64,000 bases of DNA from Nymphaea colorata. Lineage: Eukaryota; Streptophyta; Magnoliopsida; Nymphaeales; Nymphaeaceae. The notes under the pieces are model-generated. The model was not told where the DNA came from, searched no databases, and worked only from the letters and a program-made list of their open reading frames with translations. The stretch spans positions 13,976,629 through 14,040,628 of the forward strand of contig NC_045149.1 in NCBI RefSeq assembly GCF_008831285.2, given 5' to 3'. Within the stretch, counting starts at the first letter, position 1. Every line of letters begins with the position of its first letter. The translations under genes and the position numbers were made by a program. Shown piece by piece: positions 35,901 to 52,660 of the stretch.

Positions 35901-37084
35901 CTTAGTATTTACTTCAAATTGTATGTTTCTTTACGTTTTATTCTCCTATTTCTCCTAGCTCCAAATATTGCTTAGACTTTTTTATATAATTCTAATTATC
36001 TTGCATTTGCAGTTAGGACTTATGGCCTAATTTTGCTGATGCCTGGTCAAATTTGTCATGAGCAAGAAATTACTAATTTTGCATTGGTGAAGGAATTAAC
36101 ATAAATATCAAATGAGGCATCGAAACAGGACTACAAAAACTGAAAAGCCACCCTCTTTTATGACAGCATAGCAGCAAATTCGGATGAAAGCCTTGGTGCA
36201 GCTGAAGAGGGCCTATTTCATCTTGTCTTGTAACAGTTTTGCTGCCCATTTACCACTACCATAGAGGGTATGTTCCAAATTGTCTATAACATGTTTGAAG
36301 CTCATAGTTATGATGTTATAAATCAACTAGCATAAATTTTGTAACGTCCATTGGGTTTGATCTGCACATATTAAGTGGTATACCTTTTTTTTCCTGCTTA
36401 GTTGTATAAGCTCAGAAGTAGGGGAAATATACACTACTAATTGGTTGATAATGACCCTTGATTATCTAAACTTCTAAAGTGTTGGCAAAAACTTTGTTAT
36501 GAAACTATTCTTAAGTCCTTCCAAAATCCAAACATGTGGAGTGCTATATAAACTATTAATGAGCCAATAAATGACAACAGCATTATTTTATTATTTGAAG
36601 GAACTAAAATTCAGAAAAGAAAAAGTGACTCTTTGAACTTTGAATTCAAAGCATTATTTTATTATTTTTTTGTTTGTACTCAATGATGACAATCTATGGA
36701 TTCACCTATATAAACCCCGGCTAAGGTTGCAAAATAAGAGCTTGAAAATTGCTTGTTAATAATCTGAGGAATATCACAGGTATTTTCAATTGTTGTTAAA
36801 GCATGAATTTGAACAAGTACAAGAAAAGGTATTGTCTACCGACGTCAGTTTGAGTGGAAAATTCATGCCACTACATAAGGTCATGGTGACAACATGTGAG
36901 TACTTTCTTCTTTCACTAAGTTGTAAGATGAAATGACTTTCTTTGTTTCTTCAAAAATTTGCACAAAGTTTTTTAAAACTTAGTTTGAGAAAAATCTGAA
37001 AATTTTTATAACTTATTTTGGAGGACAATTCATCTTAGGTCAATTTGAAAATTACCCTAAAATTGAAGAAATTGTTTACAGAAA
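32946..37084. other. Long AT-rich stretch without recognised genes
   Basis: No family exon was seen. TGTGTGCAGGATTAGACAC is duplicated in tandem at about 34955-35007 (period about 27). The stretch near 35299 (GGCTTTGTTTGGATAAAAAAAGC) is reminiscent of hAT/MITE ends, but no partner end was found. Minus ORFs of 76-100 codons at 35148-35560 overlap each other and have no motif. Confidence 0.4.
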
Positions 37085-37590
37085 CACGTGGTTGTACTCA
37101 TCAAAATGGGCCTGTAGAAGTAAAACACAAGCACATAATGCAAACTCTTTGAGCATTTTTATTTGATGTTTAGAAAATCATTGTGTTTTACTTGGGTATA
37201 CCTAAATCAAATAGATATAGTTGTTGTTATCCCTAGAATAGCAAATTATATGTTTCTTAATGATAGTTTTCTTGGTAAGGGGAAAATTTATGATGATGTT
37301 CCTAAAGAAGACAATGAATATGTATTTATTTACAAAGAAGATGCATTAGCTGAGAATTATGATGATAGAAATTGTACAATCTGAGATGCTTAGTCTTTAT
37401 ACTCTTGAACTAAACAACCATCTGTAATAAAACCCACTGACCTTAATTCCCCTTAGGTCATTATCTATAACACAGGAAGTCAAGAAGCTAGTAAAGATGT
37501 CAACAGCCCACCTGAAAAGACCATTGAGTTAAAAAAAGGTCTAGTACACCTATGGGCAGCTTGGTAACTACATCATATGAATCATTTTCT
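37085..37590 (+). mobile_element. Ty1-copia retrotransposon relic (integrase region)
   Basis: Plus-strand text reads TRGCTHQNGPVEVKHKHIMQ, a degraded form of the copia integrase motif (C.HTPQQNGVAERKHRHI). It is followed by a stop-broken stretch and an open run of 73 codons (37163-37384) ending in NDSFLGKGKIYDDVPKEDN-like text, consistent with the region between integrase and reverse transcriptase. There are multiple stops. The element is dead, and limits and LTRs were not found. Confidence 0.45.
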
Positions 37591-41540
<3,950 letters not shown>

Positions 41541-42489
41541 GTAAGAATGTCATCATTCTTCTTTTGCTGTAGCCTTGAAGGATGGAAAGTGCAATATGGA
41601 AATTATCAATGACATCTATATAGGCCATTGGGTAAAGTTTAGCTTAGTGCTTTTGTCAGTATTGGCCAGAGCAGGATTTTTTATAACTGTTATTCTTCCC
41701 TCTAGGCCAAATATAATGCTCGCAATTTATTCGGTTCATTGTTACTTTGACTTCATCAGTAAATACCAAATCCATATAAAAATGGGTAGCTAAAGGTAGA
41801 TACAAGTAACCATACCTATGCTCCATGTGTTGAAATATCCAATTGCTTTCCATGCATGGTGTTCCTTTGAATACATGGGATGTATCGGTCTGTCACCTTA
41901 TTTTTAAAATTCTTGAATTAAAGAATAATTCAAACTAATTTCATTGATTTTAAATATAACAAAAAGAAGAAACATGATAATTATTAGCCTTGCATCGTAT
42001 TGGCAAGATGGCCGATTCAACCCACATCCGCCGATGCGGAATGATATTAATAATTAATAACACTGACCCACATTTCTCGACCTAAATTTATCATGTCAAG
42101 TGATAGAAATATACATTTTATAAAATGTATGTTAATGAAGCTTAAGTTTCATGGCAAAAATAATCTAACACATTATATCAACAAAAATCAAGTCAGAAAT
42201 TGAAAACAAGAGCAAAAAAACCATTTTTTTTCTGGCACCAAAATCAGACATGAAGGATGGCACTGTTTTGTTATTTGCGAGAAAGATTAATTAGTTGTTA
42301 TCAACAATTATACATAAAAGTTTGTAACATATTTAATTCCGTATAAGTACAGCGGATGAAAAAAACATTACTTTGGTTTATTTAAACAACATACTCATGC
42401 GAGCACCAGTTTGGTCAAATGGTTATAAGTTCAATAAATTCACTAAACTCTATGATTTTTATCCAACATTTATTAACTTACACTATTTC
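41541..42489. other. Spacer after the FYRC exon
   Basis: A final exon with the IEALDxxxxCxEYW motif should follow FYRC. Only a weak candidate (GCTGTAG acceptor near 41571) is present and I do not call it. The rest is AT-rich. Confidence 0.35.
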
Positions 42490-43110
42490 ATTCAACATAC
42501 AACCTTCAATAAATTAACACTTATCGCTTTTATCTAATTCAAACATGCGGCTGAAAAAAAAATTAAACAAAAACAATGTGAAATAAAAAAATGAAAAAAA
42601 AAATACAAGCATTAATTACAAAACAGAGGTACAGGGAGAGATAGACATGAGCGATAGGCAGGCACTCGAGGTGCACATTTTGTGCGTTGAGTTGTGTGAT
42701 TCAAATAACAGTGGTGGTTACGTTATGGGTTCAGGTAATATAGCGGTGGTAAATCGCTGTTATAGGTTTACAGCGGTGAAATTTCTACTGGTGCTAGAGA
42801 ACACCGGTATAAATACCTTAGCGGCGAGACATTTCACTGGTATAAGTATAAATGGCTGTGAACCACATCATCTAGAGATCTATACCAGTTGTAACCGTCA
42901 CCGGTATTGGACTGTCCTAGTTGCGTTCATCACCTGTGTAGGTTATTATGATTAAAAAATAGCACGAACATAATTTGTACACCTCAAGAAAACATTTGTA
43001 GGCTCTACTAAATATTTCCATGCCTTTCAACCAAAAATATGTCTTAGGCGATGTGTTCCTTCTGCATCCACATGCTAAGGGGGAACAAAACTCAGCCACG
43101 TGATGCAATG
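42490..43110. mobile_element. Repeat element copy A (ACCGGT-motif, DNA-transposon-like)
   Basis: Rich in TAGCGGTG, CACCGGTAT and ACCGGTAT motifs in both directions, like the sub-terminal repeats of CACTA-type elements. It shares ordered landmarks with 45645-46160: CGACATACAACCTT/CAACATACAACCTTC at the left, CTTCAAATAA(C/T)AGTGGT in the middle, and CTAAGGGG..AGCCACGTG/AGCCACATG at the right. No transposase ORF. Confidence 0.6.
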
Positions 43111-45644
43111 GTCAGCTGTTGATAGGTGACAGTACCATGCTAATTAGAGATGATGGTGGTGAGGGCTGTCTATTTTCTGTGGAAAGGTTGCAAGAGTTGA
43201 AGGTATGTAGAGAAGTTACTCGAAAGAATCAGAGTTTGAAGTCAATTTGGTTCACTCGACAAGAGATTTTCTTGTATAGGCAGGACGGTATTCATACTCC
43301 ACCTTGTATACTGCATCATTCGTTATGTATAAAGAATCTCACCTTATAAAAGAACCTCTGGAGGACGATCTGAAAAGTTTTTGAATATCATATTATTTTT
43401 AGTAATGTTTCTGGTAACAAAAGGCTTAGATGCACAAGATTGTCTTGTACATAGTTCTAGTTATTGTACTGCAAACACTTTCATGCCTTAGTGTACGGAA
43501 TAACACTTGAGCATATTTAGGAAGAGGTTGCCAACAAACAAATGATTAGTGGTCCAACCTAGGAGTTGGGTTTTCTTTCTACTCTATGTTTTTTCTTTTG
43601 ACATCCACGTCATTGAATACAACAATGTTATTTCAATTCAAAACCAAGCTGATACCATTAGTAGTATGATGCTGTAATAAATGACAGTTTGTCATTGAGA
43701 AGAACCCCATATAGCATAAGATGGGATTCTTTTGTAACGAACAAATAATGCAGTATATGAGGCAGAGTATGAATACCTTCCTACCATCATTGAATCGAAC
43801 TCATCAATCCATGCACCACTTTACACACACACACACATATATATGTCACTAGACAGATTAGACCGGACAAATAATTAGTGAGACCGATTAGGTTTGATGC
43901 ATTTTTCTTCTGAAAAGTTACAAGTAACCATTTATATTTATACAATTACCTACTGGAACATGCCTCACTGTTTTTAAGTATGAAAAAGACCATTTTACCC
44001 TAATAAAAAGAAAATACCTGAATAGAAAGATTTTTATGGGCCACATCTTTTTGACAATTTCTTCAATATTTTTGTCTATTTTATAGGTATCAATATTAAT
44101 AAAAAAAAAGGCCCAGGGAGAGTATATGTACAAAAAGTGATTTTTTTCATTTTTTTCATAGAAATTGCTCGAAATTTTAACATTTTTCTTCAATTAATGA
44201 GCATGTGTTTGTCAATCATTTTATTACGTCAAACAACTTTTCAATCTTTTTAACACCCTTCGTCATACAAAGAAATTCATCTATTTGAAAAACATTACGG
44301 TATTTGGGTTTTCCGATTGCTGAAAATTCTTGTCAATCGATAATGTGAATGATGATTATGTATGTGGTATATTTATAATAAACTGAGATAGGAATTGGAG
44401 CCATTTATTTTTCTTTGTTATCTTATTTGTCCATTCTTTTTGCACCAAAGATCTTACCTTTTCTGAAGGAACTAGAGCTACATCTCATGTGCTTCCATGC
44501 GTTTTTGGTTTTGAAACCTTGAAAAATTTACAGATTCCCTTTATTAGGGACACATAAGATTCATCACCAAAAAAAGGAAAATGGTAACCTCACCTAACCT
44601 ATAGTAATAAAAATACAAGTCCTACTGAGACTTGTAACTTGCTATGCTCTTTAGTAGCAGGCCCTGACTCACCCTCCTCGAAAAGGCTGATTCATTCAGA
44701 CCAACATGAGGGTCCAACCACATTGCATTGCCAAGATAGACCGAGAGTGAATTTTTTTAAGGTCATCAGTCTTGAAGTTCCTCATTAGAGATAGGATAAA
44801 AAAAAAATCAGTCTTCTATAACCTTTCATTAGTCCTAGTACTTTTGAAGCTCAGTTCCTTAATTGTGGGAGGGGCACTTTAAAAGGATGTAATATTTTCT
44901 ATAACGTGTCAATGTTACCCTATAAACAAGACTTATTTCATTGAAAAGTTGTAATTTGTAAAGGAACAGTTTCATAGTTGATTATTTTTATATTAACTTG
45001 GAGAAGTAGCCGTAAAAGACATTATATTTTTCAGTCTTCATTAAAATTGTGAAACAGACAGTTCTAAAGAAACTTCTTCAGTATTTCCTATGGACTTCTT
45101 GCTTCCATTTGCATGTGCACTGCACCTTATGTTTGCCTGTGTGACTGGTTGAGTTTCAGTTTGGGACTGCATTCTAGGATCAAGAGGTTGGAAAGGCTGA
45201 GCCGGTGGAAACATTCAGTTTTTACCTGCCAGTTAGCAGCCTTTCATTTCACATGCTTTATTTTTTATATTTTCTTCCACAAGATCTTTCCTTTCTGATC
45301 TTTGTGCTGATAATAGTGTAGGCCCAAGGGTAGGATGGGCCTTCTGGTCACTTGCTGAAATTGATCCATTAGAAAACAAGTCCTGAAAATTTCTGGGTTA
45401 TTCAATTGCTTTGAATTTCTTGAGAACAGTATTTGCCATTCATTTAAAAAAGAAACAGTCTCAAATAATGTCATCTACCAACAAATTGGATTTTGAACTG
45501 GATTTTTGGCCATCTCAATTAATGTCCAAAACATGTACATCTATATGTGATTAAGGTACATTGTTTGTTAGAGGTAACTTTAGACTGTTTGTGCGGCTGC
45601 AGATGTCCTGATGAGTATAAGAAACATGGTAAATTTGACATGGT
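43111..45644. other. Sequence between the two element copies
   Basis: AT-rich with short ORFs only. CA/TA microsatellite at 43823-43844. The two flanking direct copies could in principle be ends of one larger element, but no coding domain was recognised between them. Confidence 0.35.
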
Positions 45645-46160
45645 TTAATTCGACATACAACCTTGGTTAAATCTTACCATGTTGTTGAGAAAAAAGTAAA
45701 TTAAAACAAAAACATCGCTAACATGAAATATGAAAACAGAAAAGATGCAAGTGTCAATCGCAAAATGGAGAGGGGGGGGGGACACTTGAGTTATAAGAGG
45801 CAGCTGAAGCGGGCGGTTGCGTGCTTGCTTCAAATAATAGTGGTAATATGTGCTTCTTTCTTTGGTACTGGTTACGACACGATTTACCGGTGGAAAAAAC
45901 AACCGTTGAAGTTTTATAGCGGTGAAGACATACGGGTGTTAACATTTAACAATCACCAGTATACATACAATTTAACGGTGACAAAAATCCACCGTAGGGC
46001 ATATATACCAGCCACAAAAATCACCGGTATGGATAAATATCCACACCTTTCTCCTAGCAAGTTCCAGTTCCAATCAATCAAAGATATGTCTCGCGGGATC
46101 TATTCCTTACAAGTCAATGCACTAAGGGGAAAGAAAATGCAGCCACATGTTGAATGACAT
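45645..46160. mobile_element. Repeat element copy B (ACCGGT-motif, DNA-transposon-like)
   Basis: Diverged direct copy of 42490-43110 (landmarks given there), with a G homopolymer of about 10 near 45772. A 144-codon plus ORF crosses it (45723-46157) but has no counterpart frame in copy A, so it is taken as chance. Confidence 0.6.
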
Positions 46161-48194
46161 CGTTGGAAAGATGAAATCAGCCCTGAAAAAAAAAGTATTC
46201 TGTTGCTTTCACTGTCACAATTTCCCTCCATCAAAAGGTGTATCTATATATCAAGAAATGATGGCGATTGCCAACCAAAAAAAAAGAAGCCAATTTCACC
46301 TTTCATGATGTTCCCAGCTTTCATACAATCAAGAACAAAATGATATTCTTCCTTTGGTGCTTTTAATATCTGCCTTCGGATTAGTTTTACATGTTGGCTA
46401 ATTCTTTGGCTTATTTTTACAGGTTGACTAATTCTTTTGTTTTATTTCTATCCAAGTATCAGACTTAAAATTAATTTTAGTTAACAAAGGAAAAACATCC
46501 TCAGTTTTTGTGTTTGCAGTTTTCAACGAACAAGGAATGATCCTTTTGGTTCTATATTCTAGTTCCTTAATTTTTATGTGCGAGATTTTTCCACAAAAAT
46601 CTTCGCCTTAGAGGCAAAATTCCATAATCAATCCTGCATGTTTCCACATCAAAAACCCCAAGATACTTTTTTTACATATATATCTCGCTTTCAGTCATTG
46701 ACATTTTTGAAACCGTACTCTTCAACTTGGTTCACTTAATAGCTCATGTTGGTTGTAAGATCTAGAATACCTTTTACATATATATAGCTATTAGTGAGTT
46801 ACATCTTTCTACTTAAACTCATCCCCACAATCTTGATAATATTTTCAATTTGAAGGGCTAATTTCATCATTTGGGTGACTAATATTTTTTAGTGCTTTGG
46901 CCTTCTCTCAGGCGGTGGGTTAAATCCTGCTCACCTGAAGGGATAATTTCATCATTTGGGTGATTACTTCAATACTTTTGATGAGATCAAGCGTTTGTTT
47001 GAAAAACAGAAGGAAAAGTTGGGTGGACATTTGGTGTTTCTCAAAAGGAGTTATCTCTTATTTTTCTCATTGAACTTGTGGAGCAGTGTCTCTGAACATT
47101 GAAAACATTGTTGGTTTGGATTTTTAGATTTAAATACATTGACCTCGCACGTAGTGATTGGGAAAACATATATACGTTCCTTTTTTACAATTCAATTAAA
47201 AAAAACTGTGTTAAACTGTTTTTAAATCCAATGTACGGGGACATTCTGTAGTGAGATGGATCATCAATATTGATGTATACACATGCAGCTACATTCTATA
47301 ATGCAATTGTTACGTTACAAAGAATTTTGTCATGAAGGAGCACGATTTGTAATGCAGCGACAGCTGCATGTATAAGAGATTCTGAACATCGTCTTTACTT
47401 TACTCTGTGCAACTAAAATCTTTCTTGGTTGGGTCCTGAAATTATTTTTTTACAAAGTTCGAGTCAACCAGACCCCTACTGAAACCCAAATGGTTGTAGG
47501 ATAATAATTGAAAAATATAAAAGGGTCTTTAATAGAATTGTGTACAAAACAATGGGTCAATATCAAATTTCCCAACATAAGTGGCTTTTTGTCAACTTCT
47601 TTTCTGTTTCCTTCTCCCATTTTATCTCTCCTCACTATCTTGAATCTTGTTCGTCACCTTCTATTTGTAAGGGCTTTATGTTGAGCAACAAAAAGTCCCC
47701 AGCCATCTATGGCGATCGGCAAGCACACTGAAGCAAGAGCAGCGGCAGTAAAACCCAAGAACAACAAGCATTATTTTTTCTTTCTCTCACCCCCTCAAGT
47801 TTCTTCCACATTTCTTTCTTTGAGGGTGTTCTGCTATGTCACCGGTGCGCGGGGTATGCGTGTGGCACGGTGCCGGTGCCGGTGCGATACATCTCAAAAA
47901 ATTGCAGTGCGGTGGTGCAGCGAGGTTATTTATTATTATTATTAATTCATTATTATAATATATTAATAATATCAAATTTGATAAAAAAACTGAAAAAAAA
48001 TTGAAATCAATAAGGTGAGGGCAGCGTGAGAATCTGGTTCGCAGACATGACGTGGGTGCATCACCACGGTTGCCGCACCTGGGTGACATAGGTGTTCTAT
48101 GGCGAAATCAGGCCCCTCATTTTTTATTCTTTTTTTTTATCTGTTTTCTCCTTTCTCATTTTTTTACTGATGTGGAATATGCCCCAAACTTTTT
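46161..48194. other. Intergenic, nothing recognised
   Basis: Two near-identical short stretches (GCTAATTTCATCATTTGGGTGA near 46857 and ATAATTTCATCATTTGGGTGA near 46943) lie close together. An ATT microsatellite lies at 47930-47975. A GC-rich patch GGTGCCGGTGCCGGTGCG lies near 47868-47885. No gene is supported. Confidence 0.4.
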
Positions 48195-48415
48195 TTTTCT
48201 TTGGTTGCTCGTGCTGCACACTGCAGGGGCTCATTATCAACTGACCCCACCTGATGACAAAGAATAGCAGATTTGGCCAAAGAAGAGATTCAGTGCTATG
48301 GGGTTCCTTGGTGAAATAGAGTCTAGCAGAGGGTAGTAACAGTGAACTTTTTTTTATTGATTTGTGCCATTTTTCTTTTTTGTTGTTCAGGAGCAAGCAA
48401 GTAGGCTCTCTGTAG
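48195..48415. repeat. Dispersed repeat, copy 1 (pairs with 55050-55270)
   Basis: Contains TTATCAACTGACCCCACCTG followed by ATGACA(A/G)AGAA and TAGCAGATTTGG..AAGAAGAGATTC. The same order recurs at 55050-55270. Confidence 0.8.
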
Positions 48416-51270
48416 TCGGTGAGCATGTATTACAAGGCACTCCAAGCTCTCTGATTGAGTCTTATTATATTTGCTTACACAATTGTAGGATTTGTTTTAA
48501 GACATAGGTCAAATAAAATAGTGTTTACAACGATGTGATAAACACTTAGAAAAATTAAAAGCAATAATATCATTGTATGGATTGGTTTTACGATAACATG
48601 GTGCTTAATAAAAGGCAATAAGCAATCAGAAAAAATAGATTCTAATAATGCAAATGCAATATTCATTTTATGATATCCTAAAATAAATTTGGGTTTACAA
48701 GAATGCGATAAGAACAAAAAACATGCGATAACAGAACTACATGATTTATTTTATGATAGACTCAAGTAATATCATGCTTACAAGTAGGAAATAAGCACTC
48801 AGAAAAATTAAATGCAACAATTATACTATGTGAACTGGTTTTACGATAAAAAGACGTTTACAAAGAGGTCATAAATAGCAAAACAAAACAGATTGCAATA
48901 AAGCGACTGTAGGATTCGTTTTATTATTCATTCAAATAAAATCGTGTCTACAAAAAGAGTTTCTATCATCAAATTCACGTGTTAAACGGAGAGATGGGCA
49001 TGAGTATGTTAACCATCATCCATATTAAGATACTATGCATAACGTCACATATGTATACCTCATGATGGTCACAATAGAATATATTATTACATTTCAGAAC
49101 CCAGTTTTGATAGACTATCTAAACAAGACATAGTGTCTCAACTGTAGGCATTTACAAATACAATTCATGCTAGCACGTTGTCAATACAATATTTTTGTCT
49201 ATGCCCTATGACCAATACTTTAGGACGAGAACCATAGTGAATAACCTCTACATTTGGTCAGGACAATGAATGAGTTTTCCCACCCAAGCCATTTGCATAT
49301 TTTGTGTGAACCACAGTTGCGCGATAACCTTTCCCACCTTTTTTCTCTCTGTTTCTCTTTCTCCCTTCAAACCCACCAGTTAAGTCGCAGAAGCGTAATG
49401 TAAATCTAGGATTTCCCCATTCTTTTAAACAACAAAAGATTGAATGCATGACAAAACAGAGAGGTTGGAATGATTGCGTTTTGTTCCTCTTCGTCTCGCT
49501 GCGTTATCTTTCTTTTTACTAGCGCCTTCTAGTACTCCAGAAGGGTTAGTTGGATATGCAGTTGGAAAGTTCCTGTTTTCTATAACCACATCAATTGGAG
49601 GCTTCAGATTCTTGTTTGGGCATAATGTCTTAAAAAGGAAGATTATGTCGGTTGGATTTCTCTCGTGCTACCCTCATGTGTGTTGATTGCTCTTCCATAT
49701 CAACTTCCTTCTTGCCTTCTAGGGTCTTAGACCAAATCGCCTCTAATGCATCGCCTCTCTCTCTGCCTCTACATTACCTCTCTCCTTCTCTCCCTCCCGA
49801 TCCATCATGGTTTCCACCGGTGAGTACTCACTACAACAAATGTTGCAAACTGGAATTAGGATCAAGCCATTAGGATCGGTTTGTAGACCCTTTCCTAAAT
49901 CTCAACATAAAAAAGATGTGTTACTTGTGACAATAAAGCCAATCCCTCACCCCCTTTCTGGTCAAAATCCACCTTCTGCTCATCCCTGTGGCCCTTGCCA
50001 TTGCAGCATGCACTGATGTCAAGCATCCATCACAATCGACCGATTGTCGCTGACAGAAGAGGCAAAGAAGAAGAAAGGTTCCTCAACTCTGTCATTGCTT
50101 CCCGAATTTTTCTGCTTCATCAAAAAATCCATGATTCACCTGCTTTGTTGCTCCTTTTCTATCATTTCTCCTTGCTCAGTTTGCTGGTTGCTCACCTCGC
50201 CATCGTCATGTTGTTGTTCATCTCCTCCACTTGCAGCAATCACCGAATTGCTGGTTCGCTCGGACCGAATAGGAGTTTGGTTTTCGAATATTTGTTCAAA
50301 ATAAGAGAAAATATATGGTTAATAAAAATTTCAAGAAATATTAAAAATTAATTAGAATCTGGCCAGTCTCATTCTTAAATTGGCCATGAAATGTAATCCA
50401 CTTGCAGTCGGCTCAATTGGATGAGCGCGATAATTAGGGGATGCACAGGTGACCAACTCTTGGTAGAAGGGAAAGAAAGAGCTTGAGAAATCATGCTGCA
50501 TATTAAGGGGAATATGGGCTTTTTCTTTGAAATTTTTGTTTAAGGTGGCCGCATGTGTTAGTTGTTTTCTTTTGTGGATTAATGTCTTTGTTTCCTTTGA
50601 CCCTCACATTTTGCCCAACATATTCATTAGCTCCAGCATTAATTCTGTGGATTAATGTCTGGATTTCTCATGTTTTGTTGATTTGCTTGATTGTCACATG
50701 TGACAGAAGGAACGTAGGGTTTCCTTTATATTTTCAGTCGTTTCAATTGTGGTTTTTTTTTTGTTTGATTTTTTGTTGCCTTTGCTGAGAATGCAGAATC
50801 TCATGTTTGGATGATGTGACTAACGTTGATTGGTTCCTTCTCTTTCTGTTTTGTCTGGCTTGGGTTGAAGATACAGGAGTTAGGAAGATGATGTATTATG
50901 GTTCTTTGCTTCTTTTTCTTCTTTTGATTGTTTAGGATTTGGTTGATCTAGTTTACATGGGCATGGGCACATCAACTCTTTTATCTTCCCCATTTTTATA
51001 AGACTTTTTGGGAAGCGATTGAAAATATGGTATAGAGATGGTTGGTTGGCATTCATTTGACATGCAATTTCCATATCTTGTAATAAATTTATTTGTACAA
51101 ATGTGAAGCTTCCGCCCCCTCTCTCCCTCCTCTCTCTCCTTTCGTTTGATCTTTTTCTAGCAAACAATACCAACCAGAATTACCCCACGCCTTTTTATCA
51201 TCAAAATCAGACAAGCCAAATTTTGTGGGCTCATTTAGTCGAACCAGAGCCACTCAACCCTGGTCCCTTC
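48416..51270. other. Intergenic, nothing recognised
   Basis: AT-rich with pyrimidine-rich runs near 49740-49800 and 51100-51140. ORFs up to 122 codons (51103-51471) run into the tandem duplication and carry no domain. Repeated GTGGATTAATGTCT lies at about 50574 and 50648. Confidence 0.4.
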
Positions 51271-52660
51271 TCCAGCCATCACCACCAAACCTGGCCACAG
51301 CCACAGGTTTCAAATGGTTACACTCGATTATGGTGTTGGCCAAGGTTTAACCATTCCATACAATTAACTCAGGCTACAGTGATTGGTTATCCAACACCCT
51401 GCCCTCTCTTTTTTTCATGCTCTTTCCCCACCAATAGAAAAGAATGCGAGGAGAGGATTGACTTATTATGAAGCTTTTACTCTTTTTAGTTATTCTGTAG
51501 CTTCTGCATCCCCACTTCTATTAATGAGAATATTCTTTGTTGTCCAGGCATATCTTCCCCATTTCTATTTTTGAATTTCCCCTCCATTCAAGACTGATTT
51601 TAATTTAGGCTGTGCCCATAATTTGGCCGTAGCCTTTCATATTTCTATTTTCCTTTTAACGAGTTCAGAAGAATTCTAATCTGAGTTAAAGATTAAACTT
51701 GGCTTGGATACTTAAGATACTGTAAAAATTAAACTCCGCTCTGTCCTCTCATTCAAACACAGAGCACTATACTTGCACTTTCAGTGGAACTTGAGTTATG
51801 CCAAACTGAAAATCTTGAATTTCTTTTTAAGGATTAGTGCACTTGAAGATAAATACATCAGTCTTTATTGAATATAATTTTTTTATTATATTTTTTGCAC
51901 ATAGGCCCTCATTTGATTAAAGTTACTGCAATCTTTAGGTGTGATTGAGATACTACACACGCATGTTTGCTCCAGTCATTACCACCGAACCCGTACACAG
52001 CCACAGGTGCTGAATGGTTACACTCAATTCGGGTATTGGCGAAGGCTTGACCGTTCCATACAATTCACTTAGGCTACAGTGATTGGTTATCCAACACCCC
52101 TTCCTCTTTTTTTTCATGCTCTTTCCCCACCAATAGAAAGGAATCTGAGGAGATGATTGACTGATTATGAAGCTTTTACTCTTTTTAGTTATTATGTAGC
52201 TTCTATATCCCCACTTCTATTAATGAGAATATTCTTCGCTGTCCATGCATCTGTTCTACATTTCTATTTTCAAATTTTCCCTTCCCTGAAGACAAAATCA
52301 ATTTAGGCTGTGCCCAGAATTTGGCCATATCCTTTCATATTTATTTTAATGAGTTCAGAAGAATTCTAATCTAAGTTAAAGATTAAACTTGAATCCTTAA
52401 TTTATGGTAAAAATTAAACTCTGTTTGGTGCTCTCATTCAAACACAGAACACTATATTTTTCACTTTCAGTGGGACCTGAGTCATGTCAAACTAAAAATC
52501 TTAAATTTCTTTTTAATGATTAATGCACTTGAAGAGAAGTACGTTAGTCCCTATTGGAATATAAATTTTTATTATTATTTTTAGCATGTAGGCCCTGATT
52601 TGATTAAGTTACTACAATCTTCAGGTGTGATTGGGATACTACACACACATGTTTGCTCCT
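51271..52660. repeat. Tandem duplication, unit about 690-700 bp, two copies
   Basis: Unit 1 is 51271-51970 and unit 2 is 51971-52660. Both start TCCAG(C/T)CAT(C/T)ACCACC(A/G)AACC and run through GGCTACAGTGATTGGTTATC, GAAGCTTTTACTCTTTTTAG and GAGTTCAGAAGAATTCTAAT, ending CACACACATGTTTGCTCC-type text. They differ by scattered substitutions and small indels. No conserved ORF, so it is a local non-coding duplication. Confidence 0.92.

Noticed and set aside
45723-46157. A 144-codon plus-strand ORF
   Set aside because: It runs through a G homopolymer and a repeat element, and the sister copy at 42490-43110 does not keep the frame.
42490-46160. A 3.7-kb LTR retrotransposon with the two direct copies as LTRs
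   Set aside because: The copies lack clear TG..CA ends, are strongly diverged, and no primer-binding site or pol domain lies between them.
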